From an uncultured Acidimicrobiales bacterium (GTDB taxonomy: Bacteria; Actinomycetota; Acidimicrobiia; Acidimicrobiales; SHLQ01), in the NCBI GenBank assembly GCA_938015295.1, contig CALLQB010000112.1:1-33095 (forward strand): a DNA stretch of 33,095 nucleotides, written 5' to 3'. Below are positions 8,759 through 15,527 of this stretch, one piece after another. Numbering within the stretch: position 1 is the stretch's first letter; every line of letters begins with the position of its first letter. The notes beneath the pieces are model-generated. The model had not been told where the DNA came from and searched no databases. It saw only the letters and a list, made by a program, of their open reading frames with translations. The position numbers and the translations under genes are program-made.

Positions 8759-9712
8759 CTAGGTCTCGTTGCGGCGTGCGACGAATACGGCCGAGCCGCC
8801 GAGGATCATCAGGATCATTGCGCTAGCTGCCATCGTGTCGCTGTAGGCGCCGGTGATGGCAAGTGGTGGCGGATCTTGGTCGCCGCCACCCGGGGTCGGG
8901 TCAGGATCAGGATCGGGATCTGGCTCGGGGAGCAGGTCGCAGCCCTCGGCTGGGTCGGGCGTAGCCGGGTCATCGTCGCACGACGGCGTTGGGTCGGGGT
9001 CGGGACAGCCACCGGCTGGTTCTGGCGTTGCTGGGTCGTCGTCGCAGACGGGCTCAGGTTCGGGCTCGGGGTCTGGTTCGAGGTCGCAGCCACCGGCTGG
9101 TTCTGGTGTTGCTGGGTCGTCGTCGCAGACGGGCTCAGGTTCGGGCTCGGGGTCTGGAACGGGTGTTGGGGTGAAGGTCATGCAGACGCCAGTGACAACG
9201 ACCGAGTTGATGGCTGCTGTGCCGCCAGCGTGCACGATCGAAACCGCATCGGCGCCACCTGGTAGGTCGACCAGGCCGAGGTTGTCGATCTCCCATGCGG
9301 AGACCGGCCCTTCCACCAGATCGGTAGTGAGTGCACTTGTGGCAACAACTGCACCGTCGAGTGAGAACTCGAACAGCACACGTTCGTTATCTTGGTCGAG
9401 GTTGGTGGCGCGGTCGATGTGGGCATCCCAGGTGATGACCTCGTCAATGGAGACGGTGCCCGACTCGAAGCTGACACCGGACATGAGTACCCGCGTTGGC
9501 AGGCCTCCGACGCCGTCGCCGATTTCTGGGCTCGAGGCGTTGTATCCGTCGCTGTTGATGATTGGCGCCGTGGTGAATACCGGTGTTGCACAACTGGGTG
9601 CTGGTGGTAACACCAGTTCTTCGCTAGAGCCGGCGCTTGCTGTTGCCGGGAAGGCAAACAGCACGAACGCAAATGCGGCAAGTAGAGAAAGAACTCTTCG
9701 AGGTTCTCTCAT
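8759..9712 (-). CDS. Secreted LAxTG-anchored surface protein with CDDDP repeats (paralogue 1)
   Basis: 317 residues; start supported by AAGGAGA upstream. Order: signal peptide (1 to about 27, VLSLLAAFAFVLFAFPATASA), a beta-rich domain bounded by Cys (about 40-185), then three repeats of the type CDDDPATPEPAGGC separated by (D/E)P linkers, then LAITG, a hydrophobic segment and a RRNET tail. LAxTG is the recognition motif of class E sortases of high-GC actinobacteria, so covalent cell-wall anchoring is expected; no sortase gene lies in the window. The globular domain aligns with that of the gene at 10164-11300 (ITWDAHIDR/VTWDAYLGR; ERVLFEF/ERVRFEF; LPGGAD/LPNGAD), so the two are paralogues. Each repeat has two Cys about 13 residues apart with clustered Asp, suggesting disulfide or Ca-binding loops. 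Ligand unknown. Confidence 0.85.
   Translation of the reverse strand: MREPRRVLSLLAAFAFVLFAFPATASAGSSEELVLPPAPSCATPVFTTAPIINSDGYNASSPEIGDGVGGLPTRVLMSGVSFESGTVSIDEVITWDAHIDRATNLDQDNERVLFEFSLDGAVVATSALTTDLVEGPVSAWEIDNLGLVDLPGGADAVSIVHAGGTAAINSVVVTGVCMTFTPTPVPDPEPEPEPVCDDDPATPEPAGGCDLEPDPEPEPEPVCDDDPATPEPAGGCPDPDPTPSCDDDPATPDPAEGCDLLPEPDPDPDPDPTPGGGDQDPPPLAITGAYSDTMAASAMILMILGGSAVFVARRNET
9008..9157. repeat. 81-bp-period tandem repeat inside surface protein stalk
   Basis: Positions 9008-9076 and 9089-9157 are the same 69 bp with a single mismatch, at an 81-bp (27-codon) period. They encode consecutive CDDDPATPEPAGGC units plus the acidic EPEPEP linker. The near identity at DNA level points to a recent in-frame duplication and to possible length variation between strains. 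Confidence 0.85.
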
Positions 9713-10007
9713 GGGGGTCTCCTTGGGGTGTCGGAATCACAGGGCAGATTCCAGATAGGGGAGAGCCTATTGCGCTGGGTTTGCTGTGTCGAGCTTTGCG
9801 AAACGCAGAGAGTGAAAAAGGTGCTTGTGGATCGTCTCTTAACGCAGGGATCGGGTGTTTTCTCGCGCGAAATACCTAAAACGGTGTTGCCGGAGTTGCC
9901 AGTGTGGACAGTTGGGGGTCGTGTTGCCTCCAGGGTGCAAAGCTGCGTGGCAAATGGAAACTGCCTGTAACAACATTGAAATGATTGAAACGACCCACCG
10001 AAGATCT

Positions 10008-10036
10008 CCCCCAACCCAACCCCAACCCCAACCCCC
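10008..10036 (-). other. G-quadruplex-type tract (five G-runs spaced by TT)
   Basis: On the minus strand five runs of 5, 4, 4, 3 and 5 G are each separated by exactly TT, a telomere-like GGGGTT pattern that meets the usual four-run quadruplex rule. It directly follows the palindrome copy and its T-tract in the direction of transcription of the upstream surface protein gene. It may strengthen termination or be drift of the palindrome's G-rich flank. Confidence 0.7.
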
Positions 10037-10040
10037 AAAA

Positions 10041-10083
10041 CTCGTGACACCAGGCGACAATTCTTGTCGCCTGGTGTCACGAG
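10041..10083 (-). repeat. 43-bp palindrome family, copy 1
   Basis: A perfect 20-bp inverted repeat (arm CTCGTGACACCAGGCGACAA) around a 3-nt loop. On the minus strand it is followed by TTTTGGGGG, so it reads as a terminator-like hairpin downstream of the minus-strand gene ending at 10164. Same family as the copies at 21176, 24102 and 24709, in inverted orientation relative to them. Confidence 0.93.
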
Positions 10084-10102
10084 ATCCCGCCCAAAACGAC
10101 AG

Positions 10103-10130
10103 GTGCCCGCCACCTTGCGGTGGCGGGCAC
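10103..10130 (-). terminator. Hairpin terminator after surface protein paralogue 2
   Basis: Perfect 12-bp stem (GTGCCCGCCACC with its complement) and 4-nt loop, 33 bp after the stop at 10164. On the minus strand a short T-run (CGTTTTGGG) follows about 5 nt later, then palindrome copy 1. Two hairpins in series make this a strong candidate transcription end. Confidence 0.7.
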
Positions 10131-10163
10131 ATTTCCCTTCGCTGGGAATGTCGACGGACCGGT

Positions 10164-11300
10164 TTAGCTGGTCCGCACTCGAGTGACCGCTCGGGCGATT
10201 GCGCCATCAAACGCAACGCCGAGGATCATAAAGATGAGGCCGATGGTCAAGAGGCGGTCGGTGGTCGAACCGGTCACGGCGAGTTCTGGTTGCTGGTCGC
10301 CATCGCCGGCACCCGGATCTGGCGTTACAGGAGCCGGTGGCTGTGTGGCCGGGGGAGTGGACACTTCCTCATCGCAGCCTTCGGCGGGCTCGGGGGTGGT
10401 GTCGTCATCGTCGCAGACCGGGGTGGGGGTGCAGCCGCCGGCGGGCTCGGGCGTTGCTGGGTCATCGTCGCAAACCAGAGGGCCCTGGTCGCAGCCGGTT
10501 GCAGACGGATCTTCGTCGCACGTGGGAACGGGTTGAGCACAACCGTCGGCTGGTTCTGGCGTTTCAGTCTCGGGGTTGCAGTCGGTTTCTGGTGCAGGTG
10601 GGACTGTTTCTGGCGGTGCTGTTTCTGGCGGCGCTGTTTCTGGCGGAGCGGTTGCTGGCGGTGCAGCCGCTGTTGCTTCGAAGCAGGCTGCGGTGACGAC
10701 AAGACTGTTTTCGGTCGTTGTCGGCGTGACCCAGTCGTAGTGGACGATTCGAACTTCATCGGCGCCGTTGGGCAGGTTGACCGATCCGAGATTCGTGACC
10801 GCATGTGCCGAAGCGACGCCGTCGGCAAGGTCGGCGGTGAAATCGGTGCTGGCTACGTGCGTGCCTTGGTTGAAGAACTCGAACCGCACGCGCTCGGCCG
10901 GCTGCACCTCGGTGTTTTCACGCCCGAGGTAGGCGTCCCAGGTCACGACCTGTGGAAGGGCAACCGAGCCAGCGGCGAAGGTGAGCTCGGGAATGGTGTA
11001 GAACCACTCGAGGTCGGGAGCCGTGCCGAAGCGAACCGGCGAGATGTTTCGGCCTGAGTCGTCGTCGATCGTGCCTGGCATCGAGATCAATGGCCCGTTG
11101 CAACCCGACGGGTTGGGGGCCATGTCGAGATTGACGGTTGCGCCCGTGTCGGTGGCGGGTGCTTCGGCGGCTGCAAGGGTTTGTTGGGCGTCAACGGTGC
11201 GTGCCTCAAAGAGCGACATGCGGCCGAGCAGAGCGAGGAGCAAAAGAATCAGTACTGGTTTGTACTTTTTCATGCGTGGCCTTGTGTTCGGGTGTGACAT
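10164..11300 (-). CDS. Secreted LAxTG-anchored surface protein with CDDDP repeats (paralogue 2)
   Basis: 378 residues from ATG at 11300, chosen because GGAGGA lies about 8 nt upstream; the frame is open further but that part is low-complexity and unsupported. Order: signal peptide (MKKYKPVLILLLLALLG, cleavage near TVDAQQ), a beta-rich domain with VTWDAYLGR and ERVRFEF, a Pro/Thr/Glu stretch with PPETA repeats, four Cys repeats (DCNPETETPEPADGC, TCDEDPSATGC, VCDDDPATPEPAGGC, VCDDDDTTPEPAEGC), then LAVTG, a hydrophobic helix and an Arg-containing tail. LAVTG fits class E sortase anchoring. It is a diverged paralogue of the downstream gene at 8759-9712 and shares one repeat unit exactly. A surface or adhesive role is inferred; no domain recognised. 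Confidence 0.85.
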   Translation of the reverse strand: MSHPNTRPRMKKYKPVLILLLLALLGRMSLFEARTVDAQQTLAAAEAPATDTGATVNLDMAPNPSGCNGPLISMPGTIDDDSGRNISPVRFGTAPDLEWFYTIPELTFAAGSVALPQVVTWDAYLGRENTEVQPAERVRFEFFNQGTHVASTDFTADLADGVASAHAVTNLGSVNLPNGADEVRIVHYDWVTPTTTENSLVVTAACFEATAAAPPATAPPETAPPETAPPETVPPAPETDCNPETETPEPADGCAQPVPTCDEDPSATGCDQGPLVCDDDPATPEPAGGCTPTPVCDDDDTTPEPAEGCDEEVSTPPATQPPAPVTPDPGAGDGDQQPELAVTGSTTDRLLTIGLIFMILGVAFDGAIARAVTRVRTS

Positions 11301-11322
11301 GGTGGGAATCCTCCAGCGAAGT

Positions 11323-11343
11323 CTGTGTCTCGGGGCGACACAG
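11323..11343 (-). promoter_or_regulatory. 5'-UTR hairpin before surface protein paralogue 2
   Basis: CTGTGTC and GACACAG form a perfect 7-bp stem around a 7-nt loop, 22 nt before the ATG and just upstream of the GGAGGA site on the minus strand. It could affect mRNA stability or translation; not matched to a known riboswitch. Confidence 0.35.
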
Positions 11344-11565
11344 TGGGGTGTTTGGGTAGTCTCACGAACTTTCTTCAGAAACCCACCCAAAAATCCCGCT
11401 CCGAGTGGCCACTCGACCGCTAAATGGGGTATTCCGCCGACCACGGCGGGTGGTGGTGGGGTTGATGTTGTAGGAGGTGGCGTTGTGGAATCCTTGCGGC
11501 TTGCGGCCGCGGCACCCTTGGTCTTGTGGTGAGTCGGACACCCTCGGTGGGAATTCGACCTAAAA

Positions 11566-11579
11566 GTGACATCTGTCAC
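11566..11579. promoter_or_regulatory. CRP/FNR-family palindrome (GTGA-N6-TCAC)
   Basis: GTGACATCTGTCAC, a perfect palindrome matching the GTGA-N6-TCAC core of cAMP-receptor-protein sites, with A-tract sequence to its left. It ends 6 bp before the -35 of the sigma-28-type promoter, its centre near -47 of the predicted start. It may act on either divergent gene. A canonical adenylate cyclase is encoded at 21212-22366; no CRP gene is in the window. Confidence 0.6.
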
Positions 11580-11585
11580 AACTGC

Positions 11586-11612
11586 TAAAGTTTGGGTGCG
11601 ATCTGCCGATAA
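11586..11612 (+). promoter_or_regulatory. Exact sigma-28 (FliA/WhiG) consensus promoter
   Basis: TAAAGTTT at 11586-11593, 11-nt spacer, GCCGATAA at 11605-11612. This equals the FliA consensus TAAAGTTT-N11-GCCGATAA at all 16 positions. It points at the Ku gene, whose ATG is 104 bp downstream of the -10 end. A chance match at all 16 bases with the right spacing is very unlikely in 33 kb. The sigma factor itself is not in the window. Confidence 0.8.
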
Positions 11613-11716
11613 CGAGAAGCCCAGGCGGATTTGGCGCTGCATCCGACGCACGACCCACTAGATGACGCGAGGTCAACTACTGGTGTGATCGGCACCACAA
11701 ACTGCATACTGGTTAC

Positions 11717-12595
11717 ATGCCACGCGCCATATGGAGTGGGTCGATCAGCTTCGGCCTCGTCAACATCCCGATCAAGTTGTTCAGTGCAGTGAGTCGCAAA
11801 ACGGTTCGCTTTAACCAGATCGACAGCCAAACCGGAGCCCGCGTCAAGCAGAAGCGAGTTTCCGCGCTCGACGGCAGCGATGTCGACTACGACGACATCG
11901 TGAAGGGGTACGAGTTGCCCACTGGCGACTACGTGACCATCACCGAAGAAGAACTGGCATCGCTCGACCCTGAGGCCGTGCGAACCATCGACATCCTCGA
12001 GTTCATCGATCTCGCCGAGATCGACCCGATGTACTACGACTCGGCCTACCACCTGGTTCCCGACCCGGCCGCCGCAAAGCCCTACAAGCTGCTGTCCGAC
12101 GCGATGGCATCAGCAAACAAGGTCGCAATCGCCCGATTCGTCATGCGAACCAAGCAGTACCTCGCAGCTATACGCCCACAAGAAGGAACCCTCGTCCTGT
12201 CGACAATGGTCTATGCCGACGAACTCGTTGCCCGCACCGACATCGGCGAGTTCGATGCCCTCGACGACGTCAAGGTCGAAAAGAAAGAGCTAGCGATGGC
12301 CGAGCAACTCATCGCTTCGCTCGACGCCGACTTCGATCCGGCCCGCCACACCGACACCTACCGCGAAGCAGTGCTCGAACTAATCGATCGCAAAATCGCT
12401 GGCGACACCGACCTTGTCGCTCCTGCGCTAGAAGAAACAGAGAACAAAGTCGTCGACCTGATGGCTGCGCTTGAAGCCAGCGTGGCCCAGGCGAAGGATG
12501 CCAAGAAGCGTCACCCCGCATCAAAGAAGAAGGCCACGGCCAAAGCGGCCAAAACGTCGAAAACAAAACGGGCACCAAAGAAGAAATCTGCCTAA
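11717..12595 (+). CDS. ku: Ku, non-homologous end-joining protein
   Basis: 292 residues. Bacterial Ku homodimer that threads onto broken DNA ends and recruits the LigD machinery. The N-terminus MPRAIWSGSISFGLVNIPIKL is the family signature, followed by the beta-barrel/bridge core (to about 255) with NQIDSQTGARV and PYKLLSDAM. The C-terminus (about 258-292) is a Lys/Ala tail (KKRHPASKKKATAKAAK...), as in Ku proteins with basic tails that bind DNA. Translation starts at ATG 11717 with only a weak ribosome site. It lies first in an operon whose second gene is the LigD-type polymerase 17 bp later, the expected functional partner. The upstream region carries the sigma-28-type promoter and the CRP-like site. 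Confidence 0.97.
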   Translation: MPRAIWSGSISFGLVNIPIKLFSAVSRKTVRFNQIDSQTGARVKQKRVSALDGSDVDYDDIVKGYELPTGDYVTITEEELASLDPEAVRTIDILEFIDLAEIDPMYYDSAYHLVPDPAAAKPYKLLSDAMASANKVAIARFVMRTKQYLAAIRPQEGTLVLSTMVYADELVARTDIGEFDALDDVKVEKKELAMAEQLIASLDADFDPARHTDTYREAVLELIDRKIAGDTDLVAPALEETENKVVDLMAALEASVAQAKDAKKRHPASKKKATAKAAKTSKTKRAPKKKSA

Positions 12596-12611
12596 CGGCT
12601 AGGTTGACCCG

Positions 12612-13511
12612 ATGGTCGAGCGTCAAACCGTGCAGATCGCGGGCCGCAAGCTCAAAGTGTCGAACCTCGACAAGGTGCTGTACCCGGTCGTCGGATTCAC
12701 CAAGGGCCAAGTGATCGACTACTACGTGCGCGTCGCTCCCGTCATGCTGCCACATGTTGCCGGCCGGGCGATGACTCTGCGCCGATGGCCCAACGGCGTG
12801 AGCGAAACATCGTTCTTTGAAAAACGCTCGCCGAGCCACCGCCCCGAGTGGGTCGACACCATCGAAGGACCGGGCGACAAGGGCAAAGGAATTCAGTACA
12901 CCGCCATTAGTGAACTAGCGACGTTTGCTTGGACCGCCAACCAGGCAGCACTCGAACTACATGCGCCGATGTCATTGGGCGCCGACATCGAAACCCCGAC
13001 CATGGTGGTCTTCGACCTCGACCCTGGAGCGCCGGCGACAATCACCGAATGCTGCCAGGTAGCCCTAGCCATACGAGAGGTGCTCGAAATGCTCGAGCTC
13101 GAGGCGTTCCCAAAGACCAGCGGCTCAAAAGGCATGCAGTTGTATCTGCCGCTGAACTCGCCGCACACCCAATCGCACAGTTCGTCGTTTGCTCACGCCA
13201 TCGCCCAGTTGCTCGAAAAACAGATGCCAAAGCAGGTGGTTAGCGCCATGACAAAAAGCGTCCGCAAGGGGAAAGTCTTCATCGACTGGAGCCAGAACTC
13301 GCGCCACAAAACCACCATTGCTCCCTACTCGATGCGGGCGATGGACCGGCCCACCGTTTCGACGCCGTTGACCTGGGACGAAGTGGCGAGCGGAGCCGAC
13401 GGCGAACCGTTGGTGTTCGAGACCGCAGACGTACTCGACCGGATCGAAGAACATGGCGACCTGTTCGAACCCACCCTCACGCTTGTCCAGCAACTACCGT
13501 CGCCGAAGTGA
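12612..13511 (+). CDS. LigD-type primase-polymerase (NHEJ PolDom), stand-alone
   Basis: 299 residues, the length of an isolated LigD polymerase domain. It adds ribo/deoxynucleotides at broken ends during end joining. Seen: DKVLYP near the N-terminus, the metal motif DLDPG (VVFDLDPGAPA), SGSKGMQLYLP at the motif-II position, MTKSVRKGKVFIDWSQNSRHKTTIAPYS containing the third catalytic Asp, and a C-terminal VLDRIEEHGDLFEP typical of the domain end. No ligase or nuclease domain is attached, as in actinobacteria that keep polymerase and ligase on separate genes. Oddity: the motif-II His usual in this family (SGSKGLHLY type) is Gln here (codon CAG). Co-transcribed with ku; its stop overlaps the next start as GTGA. 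Confidence 0.93.
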   Translation: MVERQTVQIAGRKLKVSNLDKVLYPVVGFTKGQVIDYYVRVAPVMLPHVAGRAMTLRRWPNGVSETSFFEKRSPSHRPEWVDTIEGPGDKGKGIQYTAISELATFAWTANQAALELHAPMSLGADIETPTMVVFDLDPGAPATITECCQVALAIREVLEMLELEAFPKTSGSKGMQLYLPLNSPHTQSHSSSFAHAIAQLLEKQMPKQVVSAMTKSVRKGKVFIDWSQNSRHKTTIAPYSMRAMDRPTVSTPLTWDEVASGADGEPLVFETADVLDRIEEHGDLFEPTLTLVQQLPSPK

Positions 13512-14074
13512 GCAGCCCAAAGATCTACACCCGTACCGGCGACGATGGCACGACCGGACTCTTCTACGGCGGACGGGTGCCGAAAAACTCGGCCCTGCCC
13601 AATGCCTACGGTTCTGTCGACGAAGCACAAGCATTCCTTGGCATCGCTCGAGCAGGGTGCGCACAGAACGACGAACTCGGACCCGAACTCAACGAGGTAC
13701 TCCTCGGTATTGGCCGCGACCTCTACGTGCTGATGGCCGAGCTAGCGACCGCTCCCGAAAACCACTCGAAGCTCGAAGACGGCATGTCTCGCGTGACCGC
13801 CGAAATGGCTGAAGCGCTCGAAACACAGATCGACGACTACAAATCGCGTTTCGAAGCGCCCTCGCAATTTGTGGTTCCCGGCGAAGATCCGCTGTCCGCC
13901 TCGCTCGACGTGGCACGCACCGTGATTCGGCGGGCTGAACGATGCAGCATCGAAGCCGCAGCCGAAGGCTCGCACGTGCTTGTGTATCTGAACCGACTTT
14001 CCGATTTGGTCTGGACGCTCGCCCGTTGGGTCGAAACCACCACCATGATCGCCAGCGATAGCTCTACCGACTAA
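13508..14074 (+). CDS. Cob(I)alamin adenosyltransferase, PduO type
   Basis: 188 residues from a GTG that overlaps the preceding stop (GTGA). It transfers the adenosyl group of ATP to cob(I)alamin to make coenzyme B12. The N-terminal ATP-binding signature is IYTRTGDDGTTGLFYGG with KNSALPNAYGSVDEAQAFLG; the C-terminal signature is RRAERCSIE followed by VLVYLNRLSDLVWTLAR. Length and both signatures match the PduO/MMAB family. The product would serve B12 enzymes such as methylmalonyl-CoA mutase or ribonucleotide reductase, none of which is in the window. Its place between NHEJ genes and an aminopeptidase is operonic by spacing but not an obvious pathway. Confidence 0.95.
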   Translation: MSSPKIYTRTGDDGTTGLFYGGRVPKNSALPNAYGSVDEAQAFLGIARAGCAQNDELGPELNEVLLGIGRDLYVLMAELATAPENHSKLEDGMSRVTAEMAEALETQIDDYKSRFEAPSQFVVPGEDPLSASLDVARTVIRRAERCSIEAAAEGSHVLVYLNRLSDLVWTLARWVETTTMIASDSSTD

Positions 14075-14084
14075 GGATGTACCC

Positions 14085-15527
14085 ATGGCTCTAACACTCA
14101 CTACAGCAAAGTCGGTTCCGGCCGGCGCAAAGATCACCGCCGTCGGCGTCTACCACGAGGCGCTTCCCGACTACGTCGACGCTGACCTGATGGCAGCCAA
14201 AGGTTTCACCGGCGCCGCCGGCCAGTACCAGACCGTAGCTGGCCCCGATGGGCTTGTTGCAATGGTCGGCATGGGCAAAGCCGACGAACTAACCATCGAC
14301 GGCGTGCGCGAAGCCGGCGCGAAAGTTGTGCGGTCTGGCAACAAACACAGCCACATCGCCGCCACGATCGTCGACGACCTTCCCGAAGGCGTCGATCAGG
14401 TAGAGGCAGCCCAGGCGTTCGCCGAGGGTGCCGTCATGGGCGCATATTCTTATACCGCACAAAAGAGCAAGCCCGAGAAGGACACGCTGGGCAAGGTCAC
14501 CGTTGTCACCGCAGCCAGCAAGGTCGCCAAAGCGGTCACGCTCGGCGCAGCGGTAGCCGAAGGTGTGTCGCTGGCCCGCGACCTCGTCAACGAGCCGGGC
14601 GGCTCGCTGACCCCGCCGAAATTCGCCACCAAAGTCCAACGCATGGCGCGAAGTGTTGGCCTCAAAGTCAAAGTGATGGACAAGGCAGCTATCGAAAAGG
14701 CGAAGCTCGGCGGTCTGCTTGGGGTCAATCAAGGCTCTACCCACCCGGCACGGTTTGTCGAACTCACCTACGAGCCCGAGGTCAAAGCCAAAGGCACCAT
14801 CGCATTCGTGGGCAAAGGCATCACCTTCGATGCAGGTGGCCTGTCGATCAAGACCGGCACAGGCATGATGACGATGAAATGCGACATGGGTGGCGCCGCA
14901 GCCGTGGTCGGCGCAATGTCGGTTCTGCCGGTTTCGAAGCCGCCGGTTCGGGTGCGGGCCTACCTGCCGATGACCGACAACATGCTGGGCGGCGACGCCA
15001 TTCGACCCGGCGACGTTGTGACACTTCGCAACGGTAAAACGATGGAGATCCTCAACACCGACGCTGAGGGCAGGATCGTTCTCGCCGACGCGTTGTCGCT
15101 GGCCAGCGAGGCCAAACCCGATGCCATCGTCGACCTGGCCACATTGACAGGCGCCTGCATGGTCGCCCTCGGTCCAAAGATCGCCGGACGCATGGGCAAC
15201 AACGACGACTGGATTACCCAAGTAGGCAACGCCGCCGAGAACTCGGGCGAACGAACCTGGCACCTGCCGCTACCTGCCGACTATCGCAAGATGGTCGAAT
15301 CGAGTGTCGCCGACATCAAGAACATCGGCGGACCCTACGGCGGCTCGCTGACCGCTGGTCTCATCCTCGAAGAGTTTGTGGGCGAAGGCATCCCCTGGGT
15401 GCATCTCGACATTGCCGGCCCAGCGTTTAGCGATTCGTCAGACAAGCTGCACCCGAAGGGCGGAACCGGGTTTGGTGTACGCACCCTGGTGCGGCTCGCC
15501 CAAGACTTCAAGAAGGTGTCCTCGTGA
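14085..15527 (+). CDS. pepA: Leucyl aminopeptidase, family M17
   Basis: 480 residues, standard length for cytosolic M17 aminopeptidases, which form hexamers and release N-terminal residues from peptides. The C-terminal catalytic domain has VGKGITFDAGGLSIKTGTGMMTMKCDMGGAAA (metal-binding Lys/Asp residues) and the family signature NTDAEGRIVLADAL (catalytic Arg, metal-binding Asp/Glu). The N-terminal domain (to about 165) is the usual less conserved macro-like fold. ATG start 10 bp after the preceding stop; its own stop overlaps the next start (GTGA), so the selenoprotein gene is translationally coupled to it. Confidence 0.96.
   Translation: MALTLTTAKSVPAGAKITAVGVYHEALPDYVDADLMAAKGFTGAAGQYQTVAGPDGLVAMVGMGKADELTIDGVREAGAKVVRSGNKHSHIAATIVDDLPEGVDQVEAAQAFAEGAVMGAYSYTAQKSKPEKDTLGKVTVVTAASKVAKAVTLGAAVAEGVSLARDLVNEPGGSLTPPKFATKVQRMARSVGLKVKVMDKAAIEKAKLGGLLGVNQGSTHPARFVELTYEPEVKAKGTIAFVGKGITFDAGGLSIKTGTGMMTMKCDMGGAAAVVGAMSVLPVSKPPVRVRAYLPMTDNMLGGDAIRPGDVVTLRNGKTMEILNTDAEGRIVLADALSLASEAKPDAIVDLATLTGACMVALGPKIAGRMGNNDDWITQVGNAAENSGERTWHLPLPADYRKMVESSVADIKNIGGPYGGSLTAGLILEEFVGEGIPWVHLDIAGPAFSDSSDKLHPKGGTGFGVRTLVRLAQDFKKVSS

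Larger units (their letters stand above)
9713..10163. other. 451-bp intergenic region between the two surface protein genes
   Basis: Holds the 5' region of the gene ending at 8759 (minus strand, AAGGAGA about 6 nt before its ATG), a less GC-rich stretch at about 9780-10000 that probably carries its promoter, a C-rich tract, one copy of the palindrome family, and the terminator hairpin of the gene starting at 11300. No convincing ORF and no riboswitch class that I recognise. Confidence 0.6.
11301..11716. other. 416-bp divergent control region between surface protein and Ku genes
   Basis: No convincing gene. Toward the minus-strand gene: a GGAGGA ribosome site, a 5'-UTR hairpin (11323-11343) and a perfect 14-bp palindrome CGAGTGGCCACTCG at 11402-11415. 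Toward the plus-strand operon: a CRP-like palindrome (11566-11579) and an exact sigma-28 promoter (11586-11612). The middle is Gly/Val-coding-like low-complexity DNA with no supported product. Confidence 0.6.

Noticed and set aside
8853..9758. 301-codon plus-strand frame antisense to surface protein paralogue 1
   Set aside because: Ser/Gly repeat read of the complementary repeats; no start context, and the minus strand is clearly coding.
9713..10163. Riboswitch in the leader of surface protein paralogue 1
   Set aside because: Compared by eye with cyclic di-GMP-type cores; no convincing match.
9855..11057. 400-codon open frame on the plus strand antisense to surface protein paralogue 2
   Set aside because: Composition is Gly/Arg/Cys/Trp-rich low complexity from the complement of Pro/Asp/Thr repeats; the minus-strand frame has a signal peptide, ribosome site and sorting signal.
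14289..15263. 324-codon minus-strand frame inside the aminopeptidase gene
   Set aside because: Shadow frame of a well-conserved gene; no recognisable motif.
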